A stretch of DNA of 64,000 nt from Oscillatoria acuminata PCC 6304 (GTDB lineage: Bacteria > Cyanobacteriota > Cyanobacteriia > Cyanobacteriales > Laspinemataceae): the NCBI RefSeq assembly GCF_000317105.1, contig NC_019693.1:1736001-1800000 (forward strand), in the 5' to 3' direction. This document shows, in pieces, positions 1 to 9,385 of this stretch. How positions within the stretch are numbered: position 1 is the first letter of the stretch; the number at the start of each line of letters is the position of its first letter. Below the pieces are notes generated by a model. It was given only the letters and a program-made list of their open reading frames with translations. It was not told where the DNA came from and ran no database searches. The translations under genes were made by a program, and so were the position numbers.

Positions 1-150
1 GGCATTGATTTTGAAACCTGCTATCGTTCAAAAACCGAGGTGATTGTTGATGATATTCCGGTTCAATTTATCGATCTGGACAATTTAAAAAGAAATAAAA
101 AAGCATCGGGCAGACTGCAAGATCTAGCCGATCTAGAAAATCTGGAATAA
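1..150 (+). CDS. C-terminal end of a nucleotidyltransferase-like protein (5' end outside window)
   Basis: An open frame runs from the first base to a TAA at 148-150 and gives the last 49 residues of a protein. The tail has an isoleucine-proline-rich strand followed by LDNLKRNKKASGRLQDLADL. That 'DL-x-x-NK-x-A-x-GR-x-x-D-x-AD' pattern is typical of the C-terminus of small nucleotidyltransferase-fold proteins (AbiEii/MNT-like and related cyanobacterial hypotheticals). The catalytic part is not in the window, so activity and partner cannot be judged. The family is inferred from this tail only. Confidence 0.55.
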   Translation, partial: GIDFETCYRSKTEVIVDDIPVQFIDLDNLKRNKKASGRLQDLADLENLE

Positions 151-426
151 TGCCGTATTACGATGCTGTAGAAACCATTATTGAGGGAGTCAAGGATACC
201 GCTAAAACGGCTATATCTGGCATACCATTGACTCAGCCAAAACCCTCACCTCTTTCTCCCCAACTCCCACCCCTTCATCTAGCCCGATCGCCCTTACTCC
301 AGGGCAAACATTCCTATAACCCCCAACAAAGAGTTATTTTTCCCCAAAAAAATGTGGCTGTACCTGAATTCAGGACAGCCGCCCAAGCTTATTCTGTGTA
401 GAATGTGAAGTTTTTTTAACTTCCAA

Positions 427-618
427 CTAATCTAGGGCGTCCCCTAATTCGGGGTCCGCTTCCAAATTATCCGGATCAACATAGTGACAGGAATTTTCGA
501 CGCAAATCAGCGCCCAACCAGAATCTTCAATCCCCATCAACTTATAAGAGGCTTCTTGAACGAAAAATCCTTTATGATTACGGGTCTCGGGTTTGACAGT
601 AACGTTATCCATAGTCAT
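427..618 (-). CDS. small hypothetical protein (63 aa)
   Basis: I do not recognise a family. The 63-residue acidic protein begins MTMDNVTVKPETRNHKGFF and ends in a run rich in Asp and Glu. No membrane segment or signal peptide is visible. It contains two cysteines (ICVENSC) spaced five residues apart. A good ribosome-binding site (AAGGAG, about 10 bases before the ATG) precedes it, which is the main reason for calling it real. It stands alone on the minus strand, facing away from the protease cluster. Confidence 0.5.
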   Translation of the reverse strand: MTMDNVTVKPETRNHKGFFVQEASYKLMGIEDSGWALICVENSCHYVDPDNLEADPELGDALD

Positions 619-1160
619 TTCTACTCAACTCCTTGTTTAAAATGCAGATTTGCGATTACCCTCTTGCTAAAGGTTTATCGCTAAGTTCATCAAATCTTAT
701 CATTAAAATAACCTTTTTTTTATTAAGTTTTTCAAAAAAATATGAACAAATATAAATACTTACGGTATTCAGGGTTGGTATGACTTGAGGTACTGTACCC
801 CAACCCCAGGATATAGAACAAAAATGCGAGACAGAAGTAACATTTCCGTTCCAGTCTGGGCCAGTCGCCGGGGCTTCTGGGAAATCTTAAAACATTGTTA
901 AAACTTGAATGAGAATGCTCCAGGGGCTGGACCCATCAAGGGTTGTCACCCGTTCTTGGGTTCACGGCCTTCCCAGGAGTGGTCCTCAATTTGTCCGGAG
1001 AAAATTGCCCTGGGAATGAGTCGGAAGGCGGTGGAGTCGGGAACGCTCCAGAGTGGGAACTATTGGAGTCATATCCGTGATCACGGACTTGAGTCACAAG
1101 ACTATCATTTCATGTTAAACCTTAAATTAAGATCGTGCAGGAGAGGGGATGCCGTAACCG
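619..1160. other. intergenic region without a convincing gene
   Basis: 542 bases between the small minus-strand gene and the COP23 gene. The first part is A+T-rich and probably holds the promoter of the small gene. The short open frames here have neither a recognisable protein pattern nor a ribosome-binding site. I see no RNA gene. Confidence 0.5.
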
Positions 1161-1814
1161 ATGAAGAGGCCATTATTAACAGCAGTAATCCGAAGGAATA
1201 AGGTCGGGGCGATCGCACCGTTGCAAACCCTGACCACTCAAGTATTAATACCTGTAATCCGAGGGAGTCAAGTTGGGGCGATCGCCCTCTTGCAGACCCT
1301 GACTGCGACCCTAACCCTCGCACAACCTCAACCCCCGGTAGAAACCACGAGCTTTTTCTGTGGGACCGTTGAAGGAATTCCCGCCACAATGGCGCGTACC
1401 CCTAACGGGGAAATGCCGATGGTGATTTGGGATAGAAATACCCTCAAAGATCCTAATAGTAACCCTCAACAGCAGTGTGAGGAAGTCTCCACGCGCTTTC
1501 AAACCTACTATGACAACGGAACCCTTAACTATATCACCAGTGGGATTATGAACGGCCAACTGGTCGCCTGTGTTGCAGAAGGAGAAAATGAACCCTGTAG
1601 CGGGATGTTGTTTCCCCTCAGCGGTGGCAGCAATCCCCGAGGAATGTTGCAACGGATGTTCCGAATTCGGGTGGCATCCGCCGGACCGATCGCCGAAACG
1701 ACCGATCGCCTGTACATCAGCTTTGATAAGTATTTAAACGGGGAATATCCCCAACTTCCAAGGGGAAGTCGGACTCCCCCAGTGCCTCGTCGAGACGTTC
1801 CCCAATCAAGGTAA
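1161..1814 (+). CDS. COP23 domain protein with duplicated N-terminal segment
   Basis: 217 residues. From about residue 68 the protein matches the cyanobacterial COP23 domain: FFCG near the start, then a long segment with QCEEVSTRFQTYYDNG, VACVAEGENEPC, and a closing 'R-LYISFDKYLNG'. Four cysteines are present, consistent with disulphides outside the cytoplasm. COP23 was first described as a circadian-oscillating membrane-associated protein in Cyanothece; its biochemical role is unknown. The N-terminus is odd: residues 9-24 (VIRRNKVGAIAPLQTLT) are repeated at about 33-48 (VIRGSQVGAIALLQTLT), the second copy being the more signal-peptide-like, so the export signal seems to have been duplicated. 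It lies 6 bases before the first trypsin-like gene and probably shares its transcript. Confidence 0.75.
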   Translation: MKRPLLTAVIRRNKVGAIAPLQTLTTQVLIPVIRGSQVGAIALLQTLTATLTLAQPQPPVETTSFFCGTVEGIPATMARTPNGEMPMVIWDRNTLKDPNSNPQQQCEEVSTRFQTYYDNGTLNYITSGIMNGQLVACVAEGENEPCSGMLFPLSGGSNPRGMLQRMFRIRVASAGPIAETTDRLYISFDKYLNGEYPQLPRGSRTPPVPRRDVPQSR

Positions 1815-1820
1815 AACACA

Positions 1821-3482
1821 ATGAAATGGTCTAGGACGGGACTATCAGCGGCAATCCTGGGGGTAGGGGCGGTAATTTTAGTAGCAAAAGCTCCCATTTC
1901 CCTCCCTCAAACCCAGGGAATCGAAGAACAGGCGATCTCGGCAATGGGTCGCGAGGTTTCGGTGGTGATTAATGGCCAAAATCCTGGTTCTGGGGTGATT
2001 ATTGCCCGCAATGGCAATACTTACACCGTTCTGACGGCCAAACACGCGATCGCCACCCCGGATGAGTATGCCATTCTCACCCCCGATGCTCAAACCCATC
2101 CGGTGGATTATGGCACCGTCAAAAAACTGCCCGGAGTGGATTTAGCGGTGGTGGAATTCACCAGTCCCAACCCCTACCGCGTCGCTCATTTCGGCAATTC
2201 TGATGACGCAATGGAAGGGGCGACAATTTATGTATCCGGTTGGCCCCATCCGGGACGAGTGATTACAGAACGGATTTATCAGGTTGCCAAAGGGACAATT
2301 TCCGGTCGCCCTCTCACCGCATTAGAGGATGGGTATGGGTTGATTTATACTAATATCACCCGTTCGGGGATGAGTGGCGGTCCGGTATTTGACAATCAGG
2401 GCCGGTTAATTGGCATTCACGGACGGGCCGAAGGGGAAGCGATTTACAATCCCGATACTGGAGATACGGTGGATGTCAAATCCGGGTTTAATGTGGGGAT
2501 GCCCATTAATACCTTTGTGAGTCTGGCGGCGGAAGCGGGGATAAATGTACCTCGCTTAGGGGATAATTTTACTGCTGCGAGTCTGACTCTACCGGCACAT
2601 TCGGCGTTAGTGTTAGCAGTGGCGGTGGCCCCGGACAATCAGACGATCGCCAGTGGGAGTCGAGATGGCATCATCAAACTTACCAATGGGAATAGCGGCC
2701 AAGAAATCCGCACCCTCACCGGCCATACTGATGCAGTAACGGCTCTCACGTTTAGTCCCGATGGACAAACTTTAGTGAGTGGGAGTGAGGATGGGACGGT
2801 CAAAATCTGGAACCGGCAGTCTGGGGAACTGGTGAGAAGTTTCCAAGGCGATCGCTCATTTGTGCGGGCCTTGGCCTTTAGTCCCGATGGCACTCTCTTG
2901 GCGTCCGGCAGTGCGGAAGATACAGACATTAAACTCTGGAATCCCCAAACCGGAGACTTAATTCGCACCCTCACCGGACATCGGGACTATGTGAATACCG
3001 TGGCCTTTACTAACGATGGCCAACTCCTAGTGAGTGGCAGTACGGATAAAACCATCAAACTCTGGAATCCCGAATCGGGAGAAGCAGTGCAGACCCTCAC
3101 CGGGAATGCCAACCGGATCACCTCCGTTGTCACTACGCCTTATGGCAACCTCCTCGCTGCCGCCAGTGCAGAAGATGGACTGGTCAAAGTCTGGAATCTT
3201 CGCACCGGGGAATTGCTGCATACGTTAACGGGTCACAGAGGAACGGTTTATAGTATTGCCATTGACCCCTACGGCCATATTCTCGCCAGTGGCGGAATTG
3301 ATGGGACGATCCAGATTTGGAACCTTTATACGGGGAATCGGGTGCGAAATTTGGAAGTGATCAATTCAGGGAGTGGCCATCAAAGTCCGGTGTTTTCCCT
3401 CGCCTTTTCTAGGGATGGTCAAACCCTGGTCAGTGGTGCCGATAATGGCAAGGTTCAATTGTGGCAAATTCCCCAACGTTAA
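1821..3482 (+). CDS. exported trypsin-like serine protease with WD40 repeats (paralogue 1)
   Basis: 553 residues. It has an N-terminal signal peptide (hydrophobic about 8-23, followed by KAPISLPQTQ) and a trypsin/HtrA-type protease domain at about 40-235. The triad is visible: His75 in LTAKHA, Asp107 in GVDLAVV and Ser185 in RSGMSGGP. About seven WD40 repeats follow (260-553), with the usual FSPDGQ...SGS.D..IKLWN pattern. The architecture points to a periplasmic or surface protease whose propeller binds a partner or substrate. A short AAGG precedes the ATG. The gene is the first of four related proteases in a row, separated by 26, 15 and 76 bases. The substrate is unknown. Confidence 0.85.
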   Translation: MKWSRTGLSAAILGVGAVILVAKAPISLPQTQGIEEQAISAMGREVSVVINGQNPGSGVIIARNGNTYTVLTAKHAIATPDEYAILTPDAQTHPVDYGTVKKLPGVDLAVVEFTSPNPYRVAHFGNSDDAMEGATIYVSGWPHPGRVITERIYQVAKGTISGRPLTALEDGYGLIYTNITRSGMSGGPVFDNQGRLIGIHGRAEGEAIYNPDTGDTVDVKSGFNVGMPINTFVSLAAEAGINVPRLGDNFTAASLTLPAHSALVLAVAVAPDNQTIASGSRDGIIKLTNGNSGQEIRTLTGHTDAVTALTFSPDGQTLVSGSEDGTVKIWNRQSGELVRSFQGDRSFVRALAFSPDGTLLASGSAEDTDIKLWNPQTGDLIRTLTGHRDYVNTVAFTNDGQLLVSGSTDKTIKLWNPESGEAVQTLTGNANRITSVVTTPYGNLLAAASAEDGLVKVWNLRTGELLHTLTGHRGTVYSIAIDPYGHILASGGIDGTIQIWNLYTGNRVRNLEVINSGSGHQSPVFSLAFSRDGQTLVSGADNGKVQLWQIPQR

Positions 3483-3508
3483 CTGTATTTTAGAATTCTT
3501 TTAATCTC

Positions 3509-5212
3509 ATGGTTCGGAATTGGTATTCTGGCATTTCCACGGTTTTATTGAGCGCTACAATTGTAGCATTTTCCTGGTCATTTGCTTATCCCCAAACTGT
3601 CGATGAGCGAGTGATTGCAGCCGTTGCAAAATCCATGACCGTAATTATTAATGGTCAAAATCCCGGTTCGGGAATTATTATTGCCAAACAGGGGAACACT
3701 TACACTGTTTTAACGGCGAAGCACGTTCTGGCAACCGAAGATGCTTATCAAATTGTCACCCCCGAAGGTACGGTATATCCGCTCAACTATAACCAGGTCA
3801 CTAAACTGCCGAATTTAGACCTTGCCTTGGCCCAATTTACCAGTTCTGAAAATTATCCCGTGGCGGTGATGGGGAACTCGGATACGACGACAGAAGGAAC
3901 CGGGGTTTATATTTCTGGATGGCCGCATCCGGGAGAGGCAATTACCCAGCGGATCTTTCAATTTACCTCGGGAAAACTCTCCGGGCGAGCGATGGGGGCG
4001 GCAGATGAGGGATATGAATTAGTTTACACCAATGTGACGAGATCGGGCATGAGTGGCGGCCCGGTTTTTGATGAAACTGGGGTGCTGATTGGCATTCACG
4101 GACGGGCCGAAGGGGAACCCATTTATAATCCTGAAACCGGGGATACAGTGGCGGTCAAATCCGGGTTTAATTTAGGGATTCCCCTGAATCTCTTTTTAGA
4201 AATTGCTGTCGAAGTTGGGGTTAATTTACCCTATGCTCGATTTAATTTCTTTTCCGTGCAGGATTTGAAAGTGGATGACAAGTTTTTCGTAACTTCGGCA
4301 GCGATCGCGCCAGATAATCGGACGGTGATTGCGGGTTATGGAGATGGAATCATTCGTTTGTGGGATTTGTCTACCGGGGAGTTAAAACAAACCTGGGATC
4401 AAGGCAGTCGCCATCACACCAAAAAAGTCCATATTACCCCCGATGGAAAATTTTTAGTTAGTCTACATCGTCGGGATGCAGAACCGGATATCATTCAGGT
4501 TTGGGACTTAGGAACGGGTGCAATTCAACAGACTTTTAATGGCAATTTTTTCACCGCGATGAGTCCCGACGGTCAACTGATTGCCACGGGAAATCATGGT
4601 GAAAATGTGATTAATTTGTGGGAGGTGGAAACCGGAGATTTCAAGAGGGCGATCGCCCTAGAAAATGAAGTCACCGATATAGCCTTTAGTGCCGATGGTC
4701 AATGGATTGCTGTTGCGAATGCTTATCACGGGAGGATTTTGAATTTAGCGACCCAAGAACCTGTTCAAACAGCGCAATATCCCCTCGATACTCCCGCGAA
4801 ACAAACCGTGCGATGTGTTGCCCTTAGTCCCGATGGAAAAACCTTTGTCACGGCCTTAATGCCCAGAGCAACGAGTGCCTATAGTAGTACAGCAGGTCGA
4901 GTGATTGTTTGGGATATTCAAACCGGGGAAATCCTCAAAAATTGGGCGATTCCTAAAACCCATATTAAATTTAATTGTTCTTTGTTTTTTGACCCTTCTG
5001 GACAAAGATTAGTGTTGGCAGGAGGGTCGGTTGAGGATGAAGAATCGGTGTTGATGTGGAATGTACAAACCGGCAATCGACTGTTTTTCCCCGAAGGGAA
5101 AACCGTGGCGGCCTTCAGTCCTGATGGTCAAACTTTTGTGACAGGCCGTTACGATCCAAATAGTATGGGGGCCGGTGCAGAATTTATGACGATTTGGCGA
5201 CCTAAACCTTAG
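3509..5212 (+). CDS. exported trypsin-like serine protease with WD40-like repeats (paralogue 2)
   Basis: 567 residues. Signal peptide (hydrophobic about 10-26, AYPQT) and protease domain at about 40-230, with triad His72 (LTAKHV), Asp104 (NLDLALA) and Ser182 (SGMSGGP). The segment after Ser182 (FDETGVLIGIHGRAEGE) is almost the same as in its neighbours, showing recent common origin. The C-terminal half (255-567) is a more divergent WD40 propeller with several irregular blades (IRLWDLSTGE, IQVWDLGTG, VIVWDIQTGE, VLMWNVQTG). Likely co-transcribed with the flanking protease genes. Confidence 0.85.
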   Translation: MVRNWYSGISTVLLSATIVAFSWSFAYPQTVDERVIAAVAKSMTVIINGQNPGSGIIIAKQGNTYTVLTAKHVLATEDAYQIVTPEGTVYPLNYNQVTKLPNLDLALAQFTSSENYPVAVMGNSDTTTEGTGVYISGWPHPGEAITQRIFQFTSGKLSGRAMGAADEGYELVYTNVTRSGMSGGPVFDETGVLIGIHGRAEGEPIYNPETGDTVAVKSGFNLGIPLNLFLEIAVEVGVNLPYARFNFFSVQDLKVDDKFFVTSAAIAPDNRTVIAGYGDGIIRLWDLSTGELKQTWDQGSRHHTKKVHITPDGKFLVSLHRRDAEPDIIQVWDLGTGAIQQTFNGNFFTAMSPDGQLIATGNHGENVINLWEVETGDFKRAIALENEVTDIAFSADGQWIAVANAYHGRILNLATQEPVQTAQYPLDTPAKQTVRCVALSPDGKTFVTALMPRATSAYSSTAGRVIVWDIQTGEILKNWAIPKTHIKFNCSLFFDPSGQRLVLAGGSVEDEESVLMWNVQTGNRLFFPEGKTVAAFSPDGQTFVTGRYDPNSMGAGAEFMTIWRPKP

Positions 5213-5227
5213 AAAAAATGGTGAAAT

Positions 5228-6727
5228 ATGAGTCAAGATTTTGTTAATTTTAACCCAACGGTGGTGACGATCGCCATTGCTGGGATGATGGGGGTTTCGA
5301 TGCCAGTGGCGATCGCTCAACTGAACCAGCAGCAGGTGTCGGCAATGGCAGAACAGGTAACCGTCTTGATTCAGGGACAAAATCCCGGGTCTGGGGTGAT
5401 TATCGGCCAATCCGGGGAGTCCTACTTTGTTCTCACGGCCAAGCACGTTGTCGCTACACAGGATGAATATTACATTGTTACCCCGGATCAACAACAGTAC
5501 CCCCTCGACTATCAACGAATCCATAAGATACCGGAAGCTGATTTAGCAGTGGTTCAGTTTACCAGCGATCGCAGCTATGACCTGGCAACCATAGGAAATT
5601 CGGATCAAGTTATCCAAGGGAATATCATATATGTTGCGGGATGGCCTCATCCAGGGGAAGCAATCACGGAACGGATTTTTCAACTCACAACCGGGACGGT
5701 TTCAGGGCGATCGCTCTCAGGAACTTCCGACGGGTATGAATTAGTTTATACGAATATTACCCGTTCGGGGATGAGTGGCGGTCCTCTATTTGACCAAAAC
5801 GGTGAATTAATTGGCATTCACGGACAATCGGAGGGACAAAATATTTATAATCCTGATACGGGGGATATGGTGTCTGTTAAGGCGGGATTTAATTTAGGAA
5901 TTCCCTTAGCGACTTTTATGCAATTGAGTGCACCGAACCCCTTGCCACCGAACCCCAGCTTTGCCAACCCCCTGACCCATGCGGCAATCCAGGCATTAGG
6001 AGAAAACCGCGTGGCCGATGCCATCGGTTTATACAAGCGGGCGACGGAGGTGAATCCGGAGTATTTAGAGGCAGTATTTGGACTCGGACAGGCGTATTAT
6101 GAATCCGGCGATCGCAACATGGCGTTGAGTCAGTTTGAAAAGGCAGTAGAATTAACTCGCGCTGAAATGGAACGACTCCGATCGCTGGGTACAGTGGAAG
6201 TTCTAGCCTATAATAATCAGGTGAATGTAGAATTGGCCTTGGGAACCCTGTTGTTTACATCCGGCGATCGCCTTGAGGGATTAAATCTGCTCGTCGGTCT
6301 TTTGCAATATAATAACCAAATGGTGAGAGAAAAACTCTTTCAACCGGATTTTGCCAGTAGTCGCCTGCGGAGTGATGCAGTCCCCCTGCAACACTATGGT
6401 GAAAAAATCCTATCCACCGAAGCGGGTAAATTACCGCCTGAATTCAATCAGGGACAGGTTCTCTACGAATTGGGACAAGTTCAGGCAGCGATTCCCTACT
6501 TTCAAATCATCCTGGATAAATATAAAAATGACCCCCGAGTGATGTTAGCACTCGCAGTCGCCTTACAGGAAACCGGCCAAAGCGATCGGGCCGATGTCTT
6601 ACTCCAGGAGATCCAAACGGAACAATCCCAGGAAACAGTGTCCTGGGAATCTGGAGGATGGTTGGGCATTTTTTGGAGCGATCGCCTGATTGAAAAAGCT
6701 CGACCATTGATTCCTCCTCAGACGTGA
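5228..6727 (+). CDS. exported trypsin-like serine protease with TPR repeats (paralogue 3)
   Basis: 499 residues. A signal peptide runs to about residue 30 (PVAIAQLN). The protease domain spans about 40-230, with triad His73 (LTAKHV), Asp105 (EADLAVV) and Ser183 (SGMSGGP). In place of a WD40 propeller, the C-terminal part carries helical TPR units from about residue 245: IGLYKRATEVNPEYLEAVFG, then LSQFEKAVEL, and a later pair with AIPYFQIILDKYKNDPRVML. The protease part is paralogous to the genes on each side, so the C-terminal module has been exchanged during tandem duplication. It starts 15 bases after the previous stop. Confidence 0.85.
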   Translation: MSQDFVNFNPTVVTIAIAGMMGVSMPVAIAQLNQQQVSAMAEQVTVLIQGQNPGSGVIIGQSGESYFVLTAKHVVATQDEYYIVTPDQQQYPLDYQRIHKIPEADLAVVQFTSDRSYDLATIGNSDQVIQGNIIYVAGWPHPGEAITERIFQLTTGTVSGRSLSGTSDGYELVYTNITRSGMSGGPLFDQNGELIGIHGQSEGQNIYNPDTGDMVSVKAGFNLGIPLATFMQLSAPNPLPPNPSFANPLTHAAIQALGENRVADAIGLYKRATEVNPEYLEAVFGLGQAYYESGDRNMALSQFEKAVELTRAEMERLRSLGTVEVLAYNNQVNVELALGTLLFTSGDRLEGLNLLVGLLQYNNQMVREKLFQPDFASSRLRSDAVPLQHYGEKILSTEAGKLPPEFNQGQVLYELGQVQAAIPYFQIILDKYKNDPRVMLALAVALQETGQSDRADVLLQEIQTEQSQETVSWESGGWLGIFWSDRLIEKARPLIPPQT

Positions 6728-6803
6728 AACCCTTGGTGTATCTAAATTTTACCGCCTTTCTTCTCGCCAAAACTCAGTCCACTTATCCCCTTTAATAACC
6801 CTG

Positions 6804-9383
6804 ATGATTCAGCGCACTTTGACCCTTTGTTCCCTTTGGACTGCCGCCATCCTCACCCTAGAATTAGCGGGGTTCACCCAATCGGCACATTTACAACCCC
6901 TCCCCCAGTCTTCCCTCTCCCAGATTCAAGTGACTCAAGCAGACATTGCCACCCTCACGCAGCAAGTGACGGTGGTCATCAACGGGCAAAATCCGGGGTC
7001 GGGAGTAATTATTGGCAAGCAAGGTAACACTTATACGGTGTTAACTGCCAATCATGTGGTTGCCAGTCCCGATGAGTATCAAATTGTCACGGCAGATGGC
7101 GTACAACATCCGCTCAATTATACTACCGTTCGGCGATTACCGAATTTAGATTTAGCTTTGCTTCAGTTTACCAGTAATCAATCCTATGAAATCGCCCAGA
7201 TGGGAGATGCCGATATCGCCCAACCGGGAACTTCGGTGTATATTGCAGGATGGCCCCATCCGGGCATTGCCATTACAGAACGGATTTTTCAAATGACTCC
7301 GGGTCAAATTTCCGGGCGATCGCAGTCGGGAACCGAGTCCGGTTATGAACTGGTTTATACCAATATTACGCGATCGGGCATGAGTGGCGGTCCAGTTTTA
7401 GATAGCTTGGGTCGTCTAATTGGCATTCATGGACGCGCTGAGGGACAAGCGATTTATAATCCCGATACCGGAGATACAGTGGATATCAAATCTGGGTTTA
7501 ATTTAGGCATTCCCCTGGATACCTTTATAGAATCCATTGAAGCAATGGACTCAACAGTGTTATCCACTAACCCTTCCTTTGCTTATCCCCTTTCCAAACA
7601 AGCTGATCGCCAGTTAGCTGCCAACCAAATTCAACCGGCAATTGCTCAATATCAAAGAGCTTTAGCTATAGACCCGTCTTATTTTCCGGCGGGAATTGGC
7701 ATCGGACAAGCACAGTATGAAGCGGGAGACACCTCAGCGGCGATCGGCCAATTTCGCCAGGTCATTGATTCAGCAACTGAGGCAATTTCACAGATTATAA
7801 TTTATTCTTCAACCCCCCAAAATGTACTCTGGTTAAACGAATTCAACGAGGTCAGAGGGAACGCCCAAGTCGCCCTCGCCAGTGCTTTGTATGCCAATGG
7901 CCAACAGGAAACAGCCCTTTCCCTCGTCTTTGAACTCTTGCAAAACCCAGACAATTGGCGAGGGAGAGCAACCTTATTGCAACCCAATTTTCCTTCTCCT
8001 CGCCTCCAAGCTGATGCAGAAACAATTGCTGCTGTGGGACAAGAATTTGTCACTCAAGGGTTAGACTATTTACCCACAAAATTTAACCTTGCTCAAGCGC
8101 TTTATGACCGGGGTCAAGTGCAACAGGCGATTCCTTATTTAGAAAGTTTATTTCAGGAAAATCCCCAGGATCCGCCTCTAAAAATTGCCTTAGCAGCCGC
8201 ATTAAATGCGACGGGAAATCGCGACCGGGCAAACCGTTTAGTGTCCGAGTTGCAGTCGGAATATTTGGGTCAATTTGGAGAGGAGGATTTTGATTTTTTG
8301 TTGATGGGACTGTGGAGTAGTCGCCTGCGGGAAGATGTCACCAAAGTTTTAGCGTACTATCGCCCCAGTGGAACTCGTGCAACTTCCCCTGAATTTTCTA
8401 ACAGTACCCTGTTACATTCTGCCGAAGATGGCGATCGCGCTTATATCGAGTTCTTATCCCTCTCTCGCGATGGCAAAATCCTTGTCAGTACCAATGGCGA
8501 AGGGACAATTAAAGTCTGGGACATTGAACAAGGCACCGTTCGTCATACCTTCTCTTGGACAGGTAACCTCCGGGATGCGATCGCCCTCAGTCCCGATGGA
8601 CGGTTGCTTGCTGCTGGCATTTGGGACGATACCGATAATACTGCCAAAGTTCAACTGTGGGATACTCACACCGGCGAAGCAGTGCGAACCCTCACTCACC
8701 TCAGTGATGGAATTACCGCAGTCGCCTTCAGTGCCAACAGTCAAACTCTTGCCAGTAGCGCCAAGGAGATCATCCTTTGGAATGTAAATACCGGACAAGT
8801 GCTAAACACCTTGCCGGGGAACGCACCTTTTTCCACTTATTCCCTCGCCTTCAGTCCCGATGGCAACCGTCTCGCCAGCAGCAGTGTGGAACTGATCCAA
8901 CTCTGGAATTCCAGCAGTGGCGAACAGGTGAACCAAATCGAACTCTCCGGGGAACATATCGTCAATGGACTGATATTTAGTCCCCAGGGTAATCTCCTCC
9001 TCAGTCGAACCGATAGCGGCATTCAGTTTTGGAATCCCAGTAACGGGAGTGCCGTCAGTCTCCTCCCCAAGGGTCAAAAATATGCCTTGAGTCCCGATGG
9101 TCAAACTTTGGCCCTTTGTGCGGGAACTGAAATTTCCCTCATCAATGTTGCCTCAACCCAAGTGGTTCGGACCCTGCCGGTCCCCTCCAGTTGTTACCAC
9201 TTGGTATTTTTACCCGATGGCAAAACCCTCGTCAGTGGCGGCGATGGCGGTAAAATTGAGCTATGGGATATCAATACCCCCATAACGAGGAGGTTTTTTA
9301 CGCTTAATTGCACCTCCGGTCCCCTCCCCTTGGCAAGGGGAGGGTTAGGGTGGGGTTCTTCTGATTTGAGGTATAATGATTAG
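6804..9383 (+). CDS. exported trypsin-like serine protease with TPR and WD40 repeats (paralogue 4)
   Basis: 859 residues, the largest of the four paralogues. Signal peptide to about 28, protease domain about 52-240 with triad His84 (LTANHV), Asp116 (NLDLALL) and Ser194 (SGMSGGP). A TPR region (about 255-510) is close in layout to paralogue 3, and a WD40 propeller (about 545-830) follows, with blades such as GTIKVWDIEQG, VQLWDTHTGE and IELWDINT. It therefore combines both C-terminal modules seen in its neighbours. The last ~30 residues (after WDINTPIT) are encoded by a dispersed G+C-rich palindromic repeat (CCCTCCCCTTGGCAAGGGGA), so the natural C-terminus was probably replaced when the repeat landed there. 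It ends 2 bases before the pentapeptide gene. Confidence 0.85.
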   Translation: MIQRTLTLCSLWTAAILTLELAGFTQSAHLQPLPQSSLSQIQVTQADIATLTQQVTVVINGQNPGSGVIIGKQGNTYTVLTANHVVASPDEYQIVTADGVQHPLNYTTVRRLPNLDLALLQFTSNQSYEIAQMGDADIAQPGTSVYIAGWPHPGIAITERIFQMTPGQISGRSQSGTESGYELVYTNITRSGMSGGPVLDSLGRLIGIHGRAEGQAIYNPDTGDTVDIKSGFNLGIPLDTFIESIEAMDSTVLSTNPSFAYPLSKQADRQLAANQIQPAIAQYQRALAIDPSYFPAGIGIGQAQYEAGDTSAAIGQFRQVIDSATEAISQIIIYSSTPQNVLWLNEFNEVRGNAQVALASALYANGQQETALSLVFELLQNPDNWRGRATLLQPNFPSPRLQADAETIAAVGQEFVTQGLDYLPTKFNLAQALYDRGQVQQAIPYLESLFQENPQDPPLKIALAAALNATGNRDRANRLVSELQSEYLGQFGEEDFDFLLMGLWSSRLREDVTKVLAYYRPSGTRATSPEFSNSTLLHSAEDGDRAYIEFLSLSRDGKILVSTNGEGTIKVWDIEQGTVRHTFSWTGNLRDAIALSPDGRLLAAGIWDDTDNTAKVQLWDTHTGEAVRTLTHLSDGITAVAFSANSQTLASSAKEIILWNVNTGQVLNTLPGNAPFSTYSLAFSPDGNRLASSSVELIQLWNSSSGEQVNQIELSGEHIVNGLIFSPQGNLLLSRTDSGIQFWNPSNGSAVSLLPKGQKYALSPDGQTLALCAGTEISLINVASTQVVRTLPVPSSCYHLVFLPDGKTLVSGGDGGKIELWDINTPITRRFFTLNCTSGPLPLARGGLGWGSSDLRYND

Positions 9384-9385
9384 TC

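Noticed and set aside
150-401. 83-codon frame overlapping the stop of the first gene (TAATG)
   Set aside because: The stop-start overlap looks like coupling, but the protein is Pro-rich low complexity after residue 27 and has no family resemblance. Possibly a decayed gene.
905-1201. 98-codon frame upstream of the COP23 gene
   Set aside because: It overlaps the COP23 start, has no ribosome-binding site and no protein pattern.
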